64,000 bases of DNA, from assembly GCA_009780135.1 (NCBI GenBank), contig WRAP01000001.1, positions 186,001-250,000 on the forward strand. The letters run 5' to 3'. Shown here one piece after another: positions 19,028 through 27,484 of the stretch. The notes beneath the pieces are model-generated. The model was not told the origin of the DNA and ran no database searches. It saw only the letters and a list, made by a program, of their open reading frames with translations. The DNA comes from Bacillota bacterium (lineage in GTDB: Bacteria > Bacillota > Clostridia > Christensenellales > Pumilibacteraceae). The first letter of the stretch is position 1; each line of letters opens with the position of its first letter. A program made the translations under genes and the position numbers.

Positions 19028-21006
19028 TGGGAATGGAACTTTTAATACCTTTTGGATTATTTGGTCTAATAGGTGTAGTAGGGCTTATTATAATCTACAT
19101 ATTAAAGCCCAAATACCAAGAAAAGCAGCTAGCAAGTACATATGTTTGGGAGCTTACTCTAAAATATCAAAAAAAGAAAATACCGTTTCAATGGCTAACA
19201 GGTTCATTATTATTTATTCTTCAAATTTTGATGTTTATACTTTTGGGCTTAATGATGGCATTCCCGGTATTTTTCTTTGGAGAGGAAAGTGGCGAGAGGA
19301 TTATAATTTTAGATGCTTCTGCTCATATGATGGCAACATATGAAGGTCAGACCCGTTTTGATAGGGCAATTCAAGAAATATTAGCTTTAGCAGACGAAGC
19401 TAGTGAAGACACTCCCATAACCATAATTTTGGGTACGGACTACCCAATTATGCTAATAGAACGCTCGACATCTCCGGCGGAAATTCGTCAGATGTTACCG
19501 CTTGCTAATGGCACCTTTGGCTCTATCAACATGGATGCAGCGATAAATTTAGCAACAGATGTGCTTAATCAAAACCCTGATGCTGAAGTACTATTTTTTA
19601 CAGGTCGAAATTATCCTCATCCCGGTGTAACTACAGTAATAGATGTATCAAGAAACGAATGGAATGCGGCAATTTTGAGTGTCTCTCATAGCATGGATGA
19701 AAATTTAAACATATTTACCGCTCGAGTTGCTAGTTATAATAGAGATGCAAATTTGATAGTAAGACTCTACATAGATGATGCCGAGAGAGACTCTCGACAA
19801 ATAAGACTAACATCAAATGCAGAAGGTGTAGTTACTTGGGGTATAGATGCAGGAATTAGTAGCTTTAGTAAAGCAAGGTTTGTTCTTATAGACGGTAATA
19901 CTTTCACATATGTAGAGGATAGCTTTCCGTATGATAATAGTTTTTATTTATTTGGCGGTGAATTAGAGCGATTTAATGTGCAAATTATAAGCCCTCGTCC
20001 ACTTATTATGTCCAATGCAATAAGTGCAACAGGGATGGCTAATATAACGATTGCCCCTCGAGTACTTACCCCAGATTATACTCTTGCTGGCGACGGCACT
20101 AATATCGAAGATTTCGAAGTTGCAATGAGTGGTTATCAAATGTATATATTTGATGGTGTTACACCACAAGAATTGCCGGCAGACGGTGCAGTGTGGATTA
20201 TTAACCCACAAGCAAGCATTCCTTCAATTGGCGTAGCTTTCCAAAACATACCTGGCACTAGTGATTTAATGAACTTATCATTAGTCAATCATCCGCGTTA
20301 TGGTAATGCAATTTTGCCGGCAACTGCCGTAGGTACTTCACATACAGAAATAATAGAGCCCCTCAGTATATTTTTTTCGCCCGCTACACCACAGCTTATT
20401 GCTCCGCATCTAACTCAAATACGCAATGTAATAGGAGCCTTAGATTTTACACCTTTACTAAGGGTAGAAGGCACAACGCATAATGCACTCTTAATGCGTA
20501 ATATGGAAGGGCAACGCATTTTTGTAATGCCATTTGATATGCATTTTTCTAATGTTCATGGTCCGTTTTTGCCAGTTTTAGCTGCCAATATGCTAAATTA
20601 CGCTATAATACCTACTTCTGTTGAAACGCTATTTAATATAGGCGACTCTGTTACACTCAATGCTAGACCAAATGTTATGGAGCTTAGAGTTGAGCATCCA
20701 GGAGGACTTATCCAAACCTTTGAGCATTTTCCGGCAACTATGAGACCGGAACGCCCCGGTTTATTTGAAGTTCAGCAAGATATTATTGGGGGTTCTAGAG
20801 CCATAGATAACTTTTTTGTAAGATTATCTAATAGAGAATCCGATTTTAGTTTACCAGGCGATAGAATCCCTAATCCAGTCTTAACCGGTACAGGAACGGA
20901 TAGGCGAGAAGCCTCACGAACAGTAGATATTCTTTTCTGGCTAGCACTAGCATTTATGGTGTTTATGAGTGTTGAATGGTTCTTACAGTACAGAGAACAA
21001 AATTAA
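19027..21006 (+). CDS. BatA-like membrane VWA protein
   Basis: This 659-residue protein starts at the ATG that shares a base with the upstream stop; GGAGG at 19012-19016 fits it. The N-terminus is BatA-like, with two spans (about 5-26 and 58-84) around a short basic loop, then a VWA domain. The metal site reads Asp96-Ala-Ser-Ala-His100, so the third MIDAS residue is His rather than Ser. The remaining 400 residues are a mostly beta, extracellular region of unknown type, and a C-terminal span lies near 632-650. It is likely the membrane partner of the MoxR/DUF58 pair. Metal binding may be altered by the His substitution. Confidence 0.85.
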   Translation: MGMELLIPFGLFGLIGVVGLIIIYILKPKYQEKQLASTYVWELTLKYQKKKIPFQWLTGSLLFILQILMFILLGLMMAFPVFFFGEESGERIIILDASAHMMATYEGQTRFDRAIQEILALADEASEDTPITIILGTDYPIMLIERSTSPAEIRQMLPLANGTFGSINMDAAINLATDVLNQNPDAEVLFFTGRNYPHPGVTTVIDVSRNEWNAAILSVSHSMDENLNIFTARVASYNRDANLIVRLYIDDAERDSRQIRLTSNAEGVVTWGIDAGISSFSKARFVLIDGNTFTYVEDSFPYDNSFYLFGGELERFNVQIISPRPLIMSNAISATGMANITIAPRVLTPDYTLAGDGTNIEDFEVAMSGYQMYIFDGVTPQELPADGAVWIINPQASIPSIGVAFQNIPGTSDLMNLSLVNHPRYGNAILPATAVGTSHTEIIEPLSIFFSPATPQLIAPHLTQIRNVIGALDFTPLLRVEGTTHNALLMRNMEGQRIFVMPFDMHFSNVHGPFLPVLAANMLNYAIIPTSVETLFNIGDSVTLNARPNVMELRVEHPGGLIQTFEHFPATMRPERPGLFEVQQDIIGGSRAIDNFFVRLSNRESDFSLPGDRIPNPVLTGTGTDRREASRTVDILFWLALAFMVFMSVEWFLQYREQN

Positions 21007-21071
21007 AGTAACAAGTAAGAGGTGAAAAGTTTGGATTTATTTGGTTTTTCTAATAAAAAGGAGAATGTTTT

Positions 21072-24065
21072 ATGACCCGTATAGAATTAAATTTTACTAG
21101 TCCGCCATGGATGATTATAACCGCAATAATATTTGCAGTCATATTGGTAGGATTAACGCTATTACCATTTTTTCGCTTAAAAGCTAAAAATCGTAAAACA
21201 CGCAATCGCATTGTAAGTTTATGCTTACATATTGCTATGATTTTTTTTGCTGCTACTCTTATGGCAGGTGTAGTAATGGATGTACACAGCTACAACCTTA
21301 GTTCCGAGGTTATAATAGTAGTGGATTTCTCCGATAGCAGTCAGATGCGTCAAGAGGAAATGATTAGCTTTGTCGAGCAGATTATAACAGAAAGCGATGG
21401 GAATCATAGCATAGGTGTGGTTACATTTGGACGAGATGCTCACTTAGCAGTTGCACCAAGAAGTAACCATAGCCGTATAGTTGAGGATCTTAGAGCATCG
21501 GAGCGCCCTAGAGCGGGAGCTACAAACATAGCAGCCGCACTTGAACTTGCTAGAGAGCAAATTGTTCATCTTGAGGAAGGTCGTATAATTTTATTATCCG
21601 ATGGACTAGAAACAGATGGCTTTGCTAGGCCAGTAGTAGAATCTATAGCACGGCAAGGAATAAGGGTGGATTCGGTGTTTTTTCCTGCCGAAACACCGTC
21701 AACAGAAGTGCGTATAGCAAGTATAACTGTGCCACTACCTACCGAGATTTCGCTAAATAATCCTATGTCTGTAATAGTAAATGTGCAAAGTGCTCGTCAA
21801 GTTGATCAGGCTACGCTGTCACTACACCCTAGCAGTGCTAGTTCTGTTGTTCGTCATGTTGGCTTTAGAGAGGGTATGAGTTCACATATATTCGATTTTA
21901 CACCAACTTCTACTGGATTACATTATTTTAGAGCTCATATATCATCACCAGGTGATGTAGTGTCGCAAAACAATATATTTTATACTTATATTTATATAGA
22001 TGCAAACTATAGAGTGCTACTAGTTGAGGGAGCTCCAAACGAGGCTGTACGAATGCGAGAATTGCTAAGTCAAGATTTTGGTGTTACGACTGTAAATATT
22101 GCTGATGTATCTACTGATATAACAGATTTATTGCGTTACAATCAAATTCTTTTGTTAAATGTTTCACCTCGTCAAATGCCGGAAGGGTTCGAGGAGGTGT
22201 TAGAGAGATATGTATATGAGTTTGGTGGCGGAGTGTTAACAAGCGGTGGTATAAATGCATATCAACAAGATCATTTTATCGAGGGTAGTCCGTTTGAAAG
22301 GATGTTGCCAGTTAGGGCAGCATCAAATGCATTGCCAATGGGATTAGTTGTGTTAATAGATTCGACTACTTCTATGGTGAGAACACCCGAAAATACGGGT
22401 TCATATGTTTTAAATTCACTAGGAAGTTCTTTTGTTGATTGGCAAAACAGATCATTTCCTGCTATGATTTCTTCGGCACCTAATGGACCGATGATTCCTA
22501 ATCCAATGTTTGGTCGTCGTGTAGATGGTCCTCTAGGAGCGCCGGCTACACTTACTGTAGGTGATACTAGTTTGCCAACTCGTTTAGATGTAGCAATAGA
22601 AGGTGCGATTCAAGCATCGTATGCCTTAAAAGACAGCGATTGGATGGGGGTTATTCATTATAATACAAATCGAACGGAGCATCTTCCTATGACGGCACTT
22701 ACTCGCCGTGATTATATTCAACACAGAATTCGTCAGCCTATAACCGTAAACAGTGGTGCAGTTATGCATGCAGGAATAACTGATGCCCGTAATATGCTCA
22801 TGGATATGCCAGATAATATTAGACCGGAAGTGCGTCATATTATGGTGTTAGTAGACGGAGACTCAGGGCAGTGGGGGACAACAACTCTTGGATTTCAAAC
22901 TGAACTTAGAAGAATGTACGAGCAGGACGGCATCACATTTTCATTTATTTTAATTGGCGACGACGACGGTCCGGTTGCTATGACTGCATTGAACACAATG
23001 GCTACAACTCCGGCAGTTAGCCCTCCTACTGCTCCTCGTATTGGTACTGTAAATCAGGTTTTCCGTACAACTTTAACGCTTTTAGCAGAGATTATGGCTA
23101 GAGAAGTTACTGTTCAGGCAGGGCAGTGGCTAAACGATGGGATAGCACCTTTTAGACCTCAAGCAGTTGATGTAGGAACAGGTGCATTTTCGGGTCTTCC
23201 TGACGGTGAACCAATACCGCAAATGCCGTATTTAAGGGGATTCTTTGGTACTAGAGCCAAACAAGATGCTACCATAGTGCTTCGTCGCTTTGCACATGAT
23301 GATGAAGATGAGGACGAGGATATAGTAACACGAGCAAATATAGATCCAATTTATGTTGAATGGGCCTTCGGTCGAGGGAGGGTAGGTAGTTTTACTAGTG
23401 ACTTATCTGGTGCTATGAGTGAGGATTTTTTGGCTTCGGAAACAGGTAGGTGGTTTTTACTTAATGTTATTAGAAGTCTAATGTCGACAAGCTCTATGGA
23501 AGAAGCAGAGATAGGGGTAAGGTTTAACACACGAAACTTAACTACTGGTGTAGAGATTGTCGCTAATGTTGCGCCTGGTCAAACTATAGTAGCAGAACTT
23601 ACAAATCCGCTAGGCGAACGCATTATGCTAGACTTAGAAAGGCGAGAGGACGGAGCATTTATTGCGATATTCGAAAAAGAGACTTCAGGGATATATCGAC
23701 TAATGGTTACTACAAGAGAGGCAAACGGTGAATTAGTTTCCTTTGTTAATACTTTTGTTGCGTTTAGTTATTCAGATGAGTACAATATGTTTTGGAATTT
23801 GGAAGAAGCAGGAGCATTTATGACAGCTCTAGCTCATTATGGCGGAGGGCGAATGCTTGCCACTTCAGTAGTAGGCGGCATTTTCGGTGCCGAAAACGAA
23901 CGCACCACTCGCACCTTCGACCCTAGAATTTATCTTCTTGGATTGCTAATTGCATTATTTTTACTAGATATTCTTTCTCGTAAATTTAAATTCAAATGGA
24001 TACACGAACTTATTCAAGACTCTAAAGCTAAACAAGTTAACACTCAACCCCAACCTCAACAATAA
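21072..24065 (+). CDS. Membrane protein with two VWA domains around a GATase-like domain
   Basis: This 997-residue protein has two N-terminal spans (about 14-34 and 48-68). A first VWA domain follows with an intact Asp85-Phe-Ser-Asp-Ser89 metal site, then a class I glutamine amidotransferase-like Rossmann segment starting near 314 (RVLLVEG). A second VWA domain carries Asp430-Ser-Thr-Thr-Ser434. Further on is an Asp/Glu run near residue 740, a beta domain, a C-terminal span near 950-970 and a Gln/Pro-rich tail. No catalytic Cys-His pair is evident in the amidotransferase-like part, so it is probably a binding or structural domain. The ribosome site is AAAAGGAG just upstream. It ends the MoxR/VWA gene set. 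Confidence 0.85.
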   Translation: MTRIELNFTSPPWMIITAIIFAVILVGLTLLPFFRLKAKNRKTRNRIVSLCLHIAMIFFAATLMAGVVMDVHSYNLSSEVIIVVDFSDSSQMRQEEMISFVEQIITESDGNHSIGVVTFGRDAHLAVAPRSNHSRIVEDLRASERPRAGATNIAAALELAREQIVHLEEGRIILLSDGLETDGFARPVVESIARQGIRVDSVFFPAETPSTEVRIASITVPLPTEISLNNPMSVIVNVQSARQVDQATLSLHPSSASSVVRHVGFREGMSSHIFDFTPTSTGLHYFRAHISSPGDVVSQNNIFYTYIYIDANYRVLLVEGAPNEAVRMRELLSQDFGVTTVNIADVSTDITDLLRYNQILLLNVSPRQMPEGFEEVLERYVYEFGGGVLTSGGINAYQQDHFIEGSPFERMLPVRAASNALPMGLVVLIDSTTSMVRTPENTGSYVLNSLGSSFVDWQNRSFPAMISSAPNGPMIPNPMFGRRVDGPLGAPATLTVGDTSLPTRLDVAIEGAIQASYALKDSDWMGVIHYNTNRTEHLPMTALTRRDYIQHRIRQPITVNSGAVMHAGITDARNMLMDMPDNIRPEVRHIMVLVDGDSGQWGTTTLGFQTELRRMYEQDGITFSFILIGDDDGPVAMTALNTMATTPAVSPPTAPRIGTVNQVFRTTLTLLAEIMAREVTVQAGQWLNDGIAPFRPQAVDVGTGAFSGLPDGEPIPQMPYLRGFFGTRAKQDATIVLRRFAHDDEDEDEDIVTRANIDPIYVEWAFGRGRVGSFTSDLSGAMSEDFLASETGRWFLLNVIRSLMSTSSMEEAEIGVRFNTRNLTTGVEIVANVAPGQTIVAELTNPLGERIMLDLERREDGAFIAIFEKETSGIYRLMVTTREANGELVSFVNTFVAFSYSDEYNMFWNLEEAGAFMTALAHYGGGRMLATSVVGGIFGAENERTTRTFDPRIYLLGLLIALFLLDILSRKFKFKWIHELIQDSKAKQVNTQPQPQQ

Positions 24066-24122
24066 TTTATTTTTGAGAAGTAGGCTTTATAATATATCTA
24101 AACAAAGGAGGTATGTATTATT

Positions 24123-24335
24123 ATGAAAAAAGAAAAAGAAGGATTAGGTATTTATAGTCTTATCTATGATAAGGAGAATAAAGATTGGGTAATTCAGCGC
24201 AAACATGCAGAGCGTGCTACCAAAAGATGTAAAACAAAAGAAGAAGCGATGAAGGCTTTAAAAGAACTTAGCAAGAATCAAGATGTTGGTGCTGTCGTTC
24301 ATAAAAAAGATGGAAAAAAACAAAAGAAAAAATAG
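24123..24335 (+). CDS. Small DUF2188-type protein
   Basis: This 70-residue, very basic cytoplasmic protein begins after a perfect AGGAGGT ribosome binding site. The centre matches the DUF2188 pattern: a tryptophan-containing strand, then KHAERATKRCKTKEEA and a C-terminal HKKDGK. The function of the family is unknown. It follows the large VWA gene by 57 bases and precedes a terminator, so it is probably the last gene of the locus. Confidence 0.65.
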   Translation: MKKEKEGLGIYSLIYDKENKDWVIQRKHAERATKRCKTKEEAMKALKELSKNQDVGAVVHKKDGKKQKKK

Positions 24336-24379
24336 AAACCACATTAATTTAGTAAGATAGTATAATATACTTTTAAATA

Positions 24380-24422
24380 AAAAAGCCACATTTGTAATAT
24401 ATATGCAAATATGGTTTTTTTG
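24380..24422 (+). terminator. Intrinsic terminator closing the Big2/MoxR locus
   Basis: CCACATTTG near 24386-24394 pairs with CAAATATGG at 24406-24414, with one mismatch, an AT loop and a run of seven T on the 3' side; the 5' side is A-rich, so it may work in both directions. The rest of the 343-base gap (24336-24678) holds only this terminator and the promoter at 24622-24650. Confidence 0.7.
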
Positions 24423-24621
24423 TTTATTGTGTTGTGTATGCTCCAAAAAGTCTACAAATTGTATTTTGCAACATCTGCATATGACAGGACTTGAATCTTA
24501 AACTAGTTCGCCATCGTTTGAATCAAAAAAATTTATTTCTATCCGATAATATAAAATTATGTCTTTGCAAATTGAATTAAGAGAATTTTACACGGTTAGT
24601 GTGATATAGGCGTTATTTTAG

Positions 24622-24650
24622 TTGCAAATAGGGTTAAAATATAGGATAAT
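24622..24650 (+). promoter_or_regulatory. Promoter of the accessory block
   Basis: TTGCAA at 24622-24627, a 17-base spacer and GATAAT at 24645-24650 form a good sigma-A-type promoter 44 bases upstream of the nitroreductase start. It is the only clear promoter seen for the closely spaced genes that follow. Confidence 0.6.
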
Positions 24651-24693
24651 ATCAATAATGATGGCTACTTAAAAAAGGATGAGGCATAGCTAT

Positions 24694-25470
24694 ATGGAAC
24701 TAGATTACAAAAAGTTGGCAGATGCCATATATTATCGCAAGTCGACGCGGAGCTATAGCGACAAAGTATGCGAGCTGCTAGAGAACAAAGGCGATTTGGT
24801 AGTGGCTTTTGGCTTGGAGGCACTGCTACCTGACATCAAGGTATCGGTACGCGTGTTAGAAAGCCACGAGGTCAAAAACAAGAAGGCTAAATATTGCATT
24901 GGCTTTTATAGCGAGGACAAGCCGTTGGCGCTAGAGAATATCGGCTTTATTGGACAGCAGCTGGATTTGCTTTTACAGTCAGAGGGCATTGCGACTTGCT
25001 GGTGGGGAATGAAAAAGCCTAAGAAGGAATTTAAGTGTGTTGACGGACTTGATTGCTTTATCACAATGATGGCAGGAAAAGCGAAGGTTGATGAAAAGCG
25101 GGCGTGGCCAGATGACTTTAAGCGCAAGGACACATGGAGCATTGTACTTGGCGATTATAGAGATTTGTTGCAAGAAGAAACAAGAATAGAAGATAGTAGA
25201 TTTTTAGAGGTAGTAAGAGTCGCTCCTAGTGCTGTTAATCGTCAGCCGTGGTTAGTAAAGAAGGTAGAGGGTAAATATAATTTTTATCTAAAGAATTCTA
25301 AAAATCCACTAGACATTATTATTGGAGATATGCGTAATATTGACTTAGGAATAGCAATTGCTCATTTTTTCGTTCAGGCGAAAGCAGAAGGTTTTAACAC
25401 AGAGTTTGGTTTTGGTGGAACCGATAGCGACAAGCATAAATTTGTTGTGGGGGTAAGTGTGTGGAAGTAA
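24694..25470 (+). CDS. Nitroreductase-family protein
   Basis: This 258-residue protein looks like the tandem (TM) nitroreductase family: two half-domains, the first with RKSTRSY near 20 and the second with APSAVNRQPW near 180, the flavin-binding RxS and PSxxNxQPW-type words. It should bind FMN and reduce nitro or quinone compounds using NAD(P)H, but the substrate is unknown. The start at 24694 is chosen because GATGAGG precedes it; the ATG at 24679 lacks a ribosome site. The 3' end overlaps the next gene by ten bases. Codons ending in G or C are clearly more common here than in the flanking loci. Confidence 0.85.
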   Translation: MELDYKKLADAIYYRKSTRSYSDKVCELLENKGDLVVAFGLEALLPDIKVSVRVLESHEVKNKKAKYCIGFYSEDKPLALENIGFIGQQLDLLLQSEGIATCWWGMKKPKKEFKCVDGLDCFITMMAGKAKVDEKRAWPDDFKRKDTWSIVLGDYRDLLQEETRIEDSRFLEVVRVAPSAVNRQPWLVKKVEGKYNFYLKNSKNPLDIIIGDMRNIDLGIAIAHFFVQAKAEGFNTEFGFGGTDSDKHKFVVGVSVWK

Positions 25471-26276
25471 AATCAATAAACTGTCCATGTCCTAAAAAGG
25501 AATGCAATAATAATGCCAATTGCATAACCTGCCGTGTGCGACACAAAGCGAATAACAATTTGCCGTTTTGCTTGCGCACAAAGGAATTGAGTTTTGATTC
25601 AGGTGGCGTAAAAATTGCCTACACAAAAACGGGCGAAGGACCCCCGCTAATTTTTGTGCATGGTAACATGGGCAGCGGTGCCTTCTTCAAAGATTGCCCA
25701 AAACTGTTTGTGGGGTACACTGTCTATCTACCTGACAGCCGTAGTCATGGCAAGTCCGACAAGGTAAAGCGTCTAAACTACGACGACATGGCAGACGATA
25801 TAGTGCGATTGATTGAGCACGAAAAAATGGTAAAACCCATTCTGTTTGGTTTTAGCGACGGCGGTATAATTGCTCTAAAAATTGCCATGAAACACCCTAA
25901 TTTGTTGGGCAAAATTTTCCCAGCGGGGCTGAACTTAACGCCAAAAGGGATTTTTAGAAGATATAGATTTTTGACGCACTTAGTTTATTTCTTTACTTGC
26001 TGCACAAAATTTGGCGATAAAATGAGGCTGATGCTAAAGCAACCAAATATCAAGGCAGATGAGTTAAAGGCAATAACAACACCTACAATAGTCCTGTATG
26101 GAGAAAAAGACATCGTAAATCTAGCCGACTCTCAAGCAGTAGTGGATAACGCCGCTGATGCAAAGCTAGTGATTATTCCAAAAGAAAACCACGGCAGCTA
26201 CATTGAGGATAACGAGAAGTTGTATGGTGTTTTGAAGCCGTATCTAGAAGAAGAGGTGGTGGGTGATGATGAATGA
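25461..26276 (+). CDS. Alpha/beta hydrolase with an N-terminal cysteine-rich module
   Basis: This 271-residue protein has a GTG start that overlaps the nitroreductase end by ten bases. Residues 8-37 form a compact cysteine-rich module (Cys8, 10, 15, 21, 24, His28, Cys37) likely to bind zinc. Residues 43-265 are a canonical alpha/beta hydrolase: oxyanion motif HGNMG near 67-71, nucleophile Ser132 in GFSDG, an acidic YGEKD and catalytic His in ENHGSY. The substrate is not predictable. The Cys module is not part of the hydrolase fold and resembles the small protein at 30469-30594. Translational coupling to the genes on both sides suggests a shared operon. Confidence 0.85.
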   Translation: MEVKSINCPCPKKECNNNANCITCRVRHKANNNLPFCLRTKELSFDSGGVKIAYTKTGEGPPLIFVHGNMGSGAFFKDCPKLFVGYTVYLPDSRSHGKSDKVKRLNYDDMADDIVRLIEHEKMVKPILFGFSDGGIIALKIAMKHPNLLGKIFPAGLNLTPKGIFRRYRFLTHLVYFFTCCTKFGDKMRLMLKQPNIKADELKAITTPTIVLYGEKDIVNLADSQAVVDNAADAKLVIIPKENHGSYIEDNEKLYGVLKPYLEEEVVGDDE

Positions 26277-26709
26277 TGCGATTAAAATCTTGGCACAAGA
26301 ATATGGAATTAAAACGAAAGAAGGATTGGCGATTTTTAATAAGGCTTTTAATGTGACTAAGATATCAAAGGAAAATTATAAAAATTCTTCTTTGGCTACA
26401 CTTGGTGATGTTGTGATTAAGTTATACATTTCAGAAGAATTGTATTTAAGAGGCTTGTCAAAGGGCGAAATAACAGAGAAAAAAAAGAGAATGGAAAATA
26501 ACAATAGACTAAAACAAATAGCTGATAAAAGCGGGTGGACTGAATTAACATTTACTGAACAGCAAAAACAGGAAACTGATCAAAAAAAGAATGATCCATC
26601 TACTCTGTTTGAGGCTGTTTTTGGAGCGATATATTTGGTAAGAGGACTGAAAGAAGCTTACAGAATGTTAGCCGACTTAAAAATTCTGGATATGGTAGAT
26701 GAAGAATAA
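26266..26709 (+). CDS. RNase III-like (Mini-III type) domain protein
   Basis: This 147-residue single-domain protein carries the RNase III fold without an RNA-binding domain. The signatures are LATLGDVVIKL with Asp48 and STLFEAVFGAIYL with Glu116, the same two acidic positions kept in Mini-III; helix words KGEIT and ENNNRL also fit. It is a second, diverged RNase III-like gene in this window besides mrnC at 46-438. A target RNA cannot be inferred. Three start codons stand in tandem; GAGGTGG at 26253-26259 fits the ATG at 26266 best. It overlaps the hydrolase gene by 11 bases. Confidence 0.75.
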   Translation: MMNDAIKILAQEYGIKTKEGLAIFNKAFNVTKISKENYKNSSLATLGDVVIKLYISEELYLRGLSKGEITEKKKRMENNNRLKQIADKSGWTELTFTEQQKQETDQKKNDPSTLFEAVFGAIYLVRGLKEAYRMLADLKILDMVDEE

Positions 26710-26794
26710 AGTAGCGGTTATAACTAGTGGTGTGGGTAGTATTGGTGCGATGATTGCGGTAGCGTTTGAGAAAGAAAGAAAAAGAAAGAGTTAA
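26699..26794 (+). CDS. Possible 31-residue membrane peptide
   Basis: ATG at 26699 overlaps the end of the RNase III-like gene by 11 bases and reads 31 codons to TAA. It has one hydrophobic segment (VAVITSGVGSIGAMIAVAF, residues 5-23) followed by a very basic tail (KERKRKS). The layout matches small single-span peptides, but the ribosome site is weak and chance cannot be excluded. Confidence 0.3.
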   Translation: MKNKVAVITSGVGSIGAMIAVAFEKERKRKS

Positions 26795-26844
26795 TTTTAT
26801 CAAATAGTAAAATTGATCCTGCTTTTGATAACAAAAACTATCAA

Positions 26845-27171
26845 TTGCACAAAAAAGTAATTCGGTGTTATCGTAACATATGGTTAGGCGAATGCTACGA
26901 AGGAATTGTAGCTAAAATAATAATCGAAATTATAAAAAATGATTTCGAGTATACGCTTGTTGAAAATTCGGATTTAGTTACCGACGGTTATTCTTTTTCA
27001 TTTGAAAAAGATGGCGATTTTTTTGATTTTCATTATAATGATTATTGCGACCTTTGTTTACGGACCACCTATAAGAAAAAAGAAAAACCGTTTGAAGAAC
27101 TTGAAATGATAGGGAATGAAATTCTTGAAAAGGTAAAGTCGATACTACAGAAAAAAACAGGAGACAAATAG
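26845..27171 (+). CDS. Hypothetical protein
   Basis: This frame of about 108 residues opens with TTG at 26845 (no ATG is near; the frame is open back to 26770) and ends one base before the next ATG. It has an alternating aromatic and acidic centre (DGDFFDFHYNDYCDLCLR) and a basic, helical C-terminus. I recognise no family. Its tight junction with 27173 supports it being a real operon member, although the N-terminus may be truncated. Confidence 0.55.
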   Translation: MHKKVIRCYRNIWLGECYEGIVAKIIIEIIKNDFEYTLVENSDLVTDGYSFSFEKDGDFFDFHYNDYCDLCLRTTYKKKEKPFEELEMIGNEILEKVKSILQKKTGDK

Positions 27172-27172
27172 A

Positions 27173-27484
27173 ATGAAAAGAACAGTATGGACTTGTGAGT
27201 ACAAGTTAAAAAAGGGCACTTGCGAAGAGGAGTTCTTGGCGGCAAGCAAACTGCTAGGAGTGGAGTATATCTCGCAGCAGAAGGGCTATGTATCGTGGCA
27301 GCAGCTAAAGTGTGACGGCATTTGGGTTGATGTTTTGACTTGGGAAAGCCTAGAGGACGCTAAGACTTTTGAAAGCAGCGGCGGTGGAGGGGACTTGGCG
27401 CAAAAGTTTTACTCATTCATAAACCTTACGAGCTGCAAGACTAGGTATCATACATTAGAGCGCATGCAGGAGGACAAAACATAA
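27173..27484 (+). CDS. Small dimeric alpha/beta-barrel (ABM-like) protein
   Basis: This 103-residue protein starts one base after the preceding stop and overlaps alkC by one base. The sequence pattern (strand with WTCEYKLKKGT, helix, QQKGYVSWQQL, WVDVLTWESLEDA, then a final helix) resembles antibiotic biosynthesis monooxygenase-like ferredoxin folds. Such small proteins may bind or oxidise aromatic compounds, but no active residue can be assigned. Confidence 0.6.
   Translation: MKRTVWTCEYKLKKGTCEEEFLAASKLLGVEYISQQKGYVSWQQLKCDGIWVDVLTWESLEDAKTFESSGGGGDLAQKFYSFINLTSCKTRYHTLERMQEDKT

Noticed and set aside
24470-24535. A tRNA fragment marking the left edge of the accessory block
   Set aside because: Only a T-arm-like TTCAAGTCC word is present on the minus strand; no stem pairs and no repeat of the tRNA-Asn end.
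26266-26709. The second RNase III-like protein as a dead enzyme because the EFLGD glutamate and one aspartate are missing
   Set aside because: Mini-III enzymes also lack those residues and keep the same Asp and Glu seen here, so inactivity cannot be claimed.
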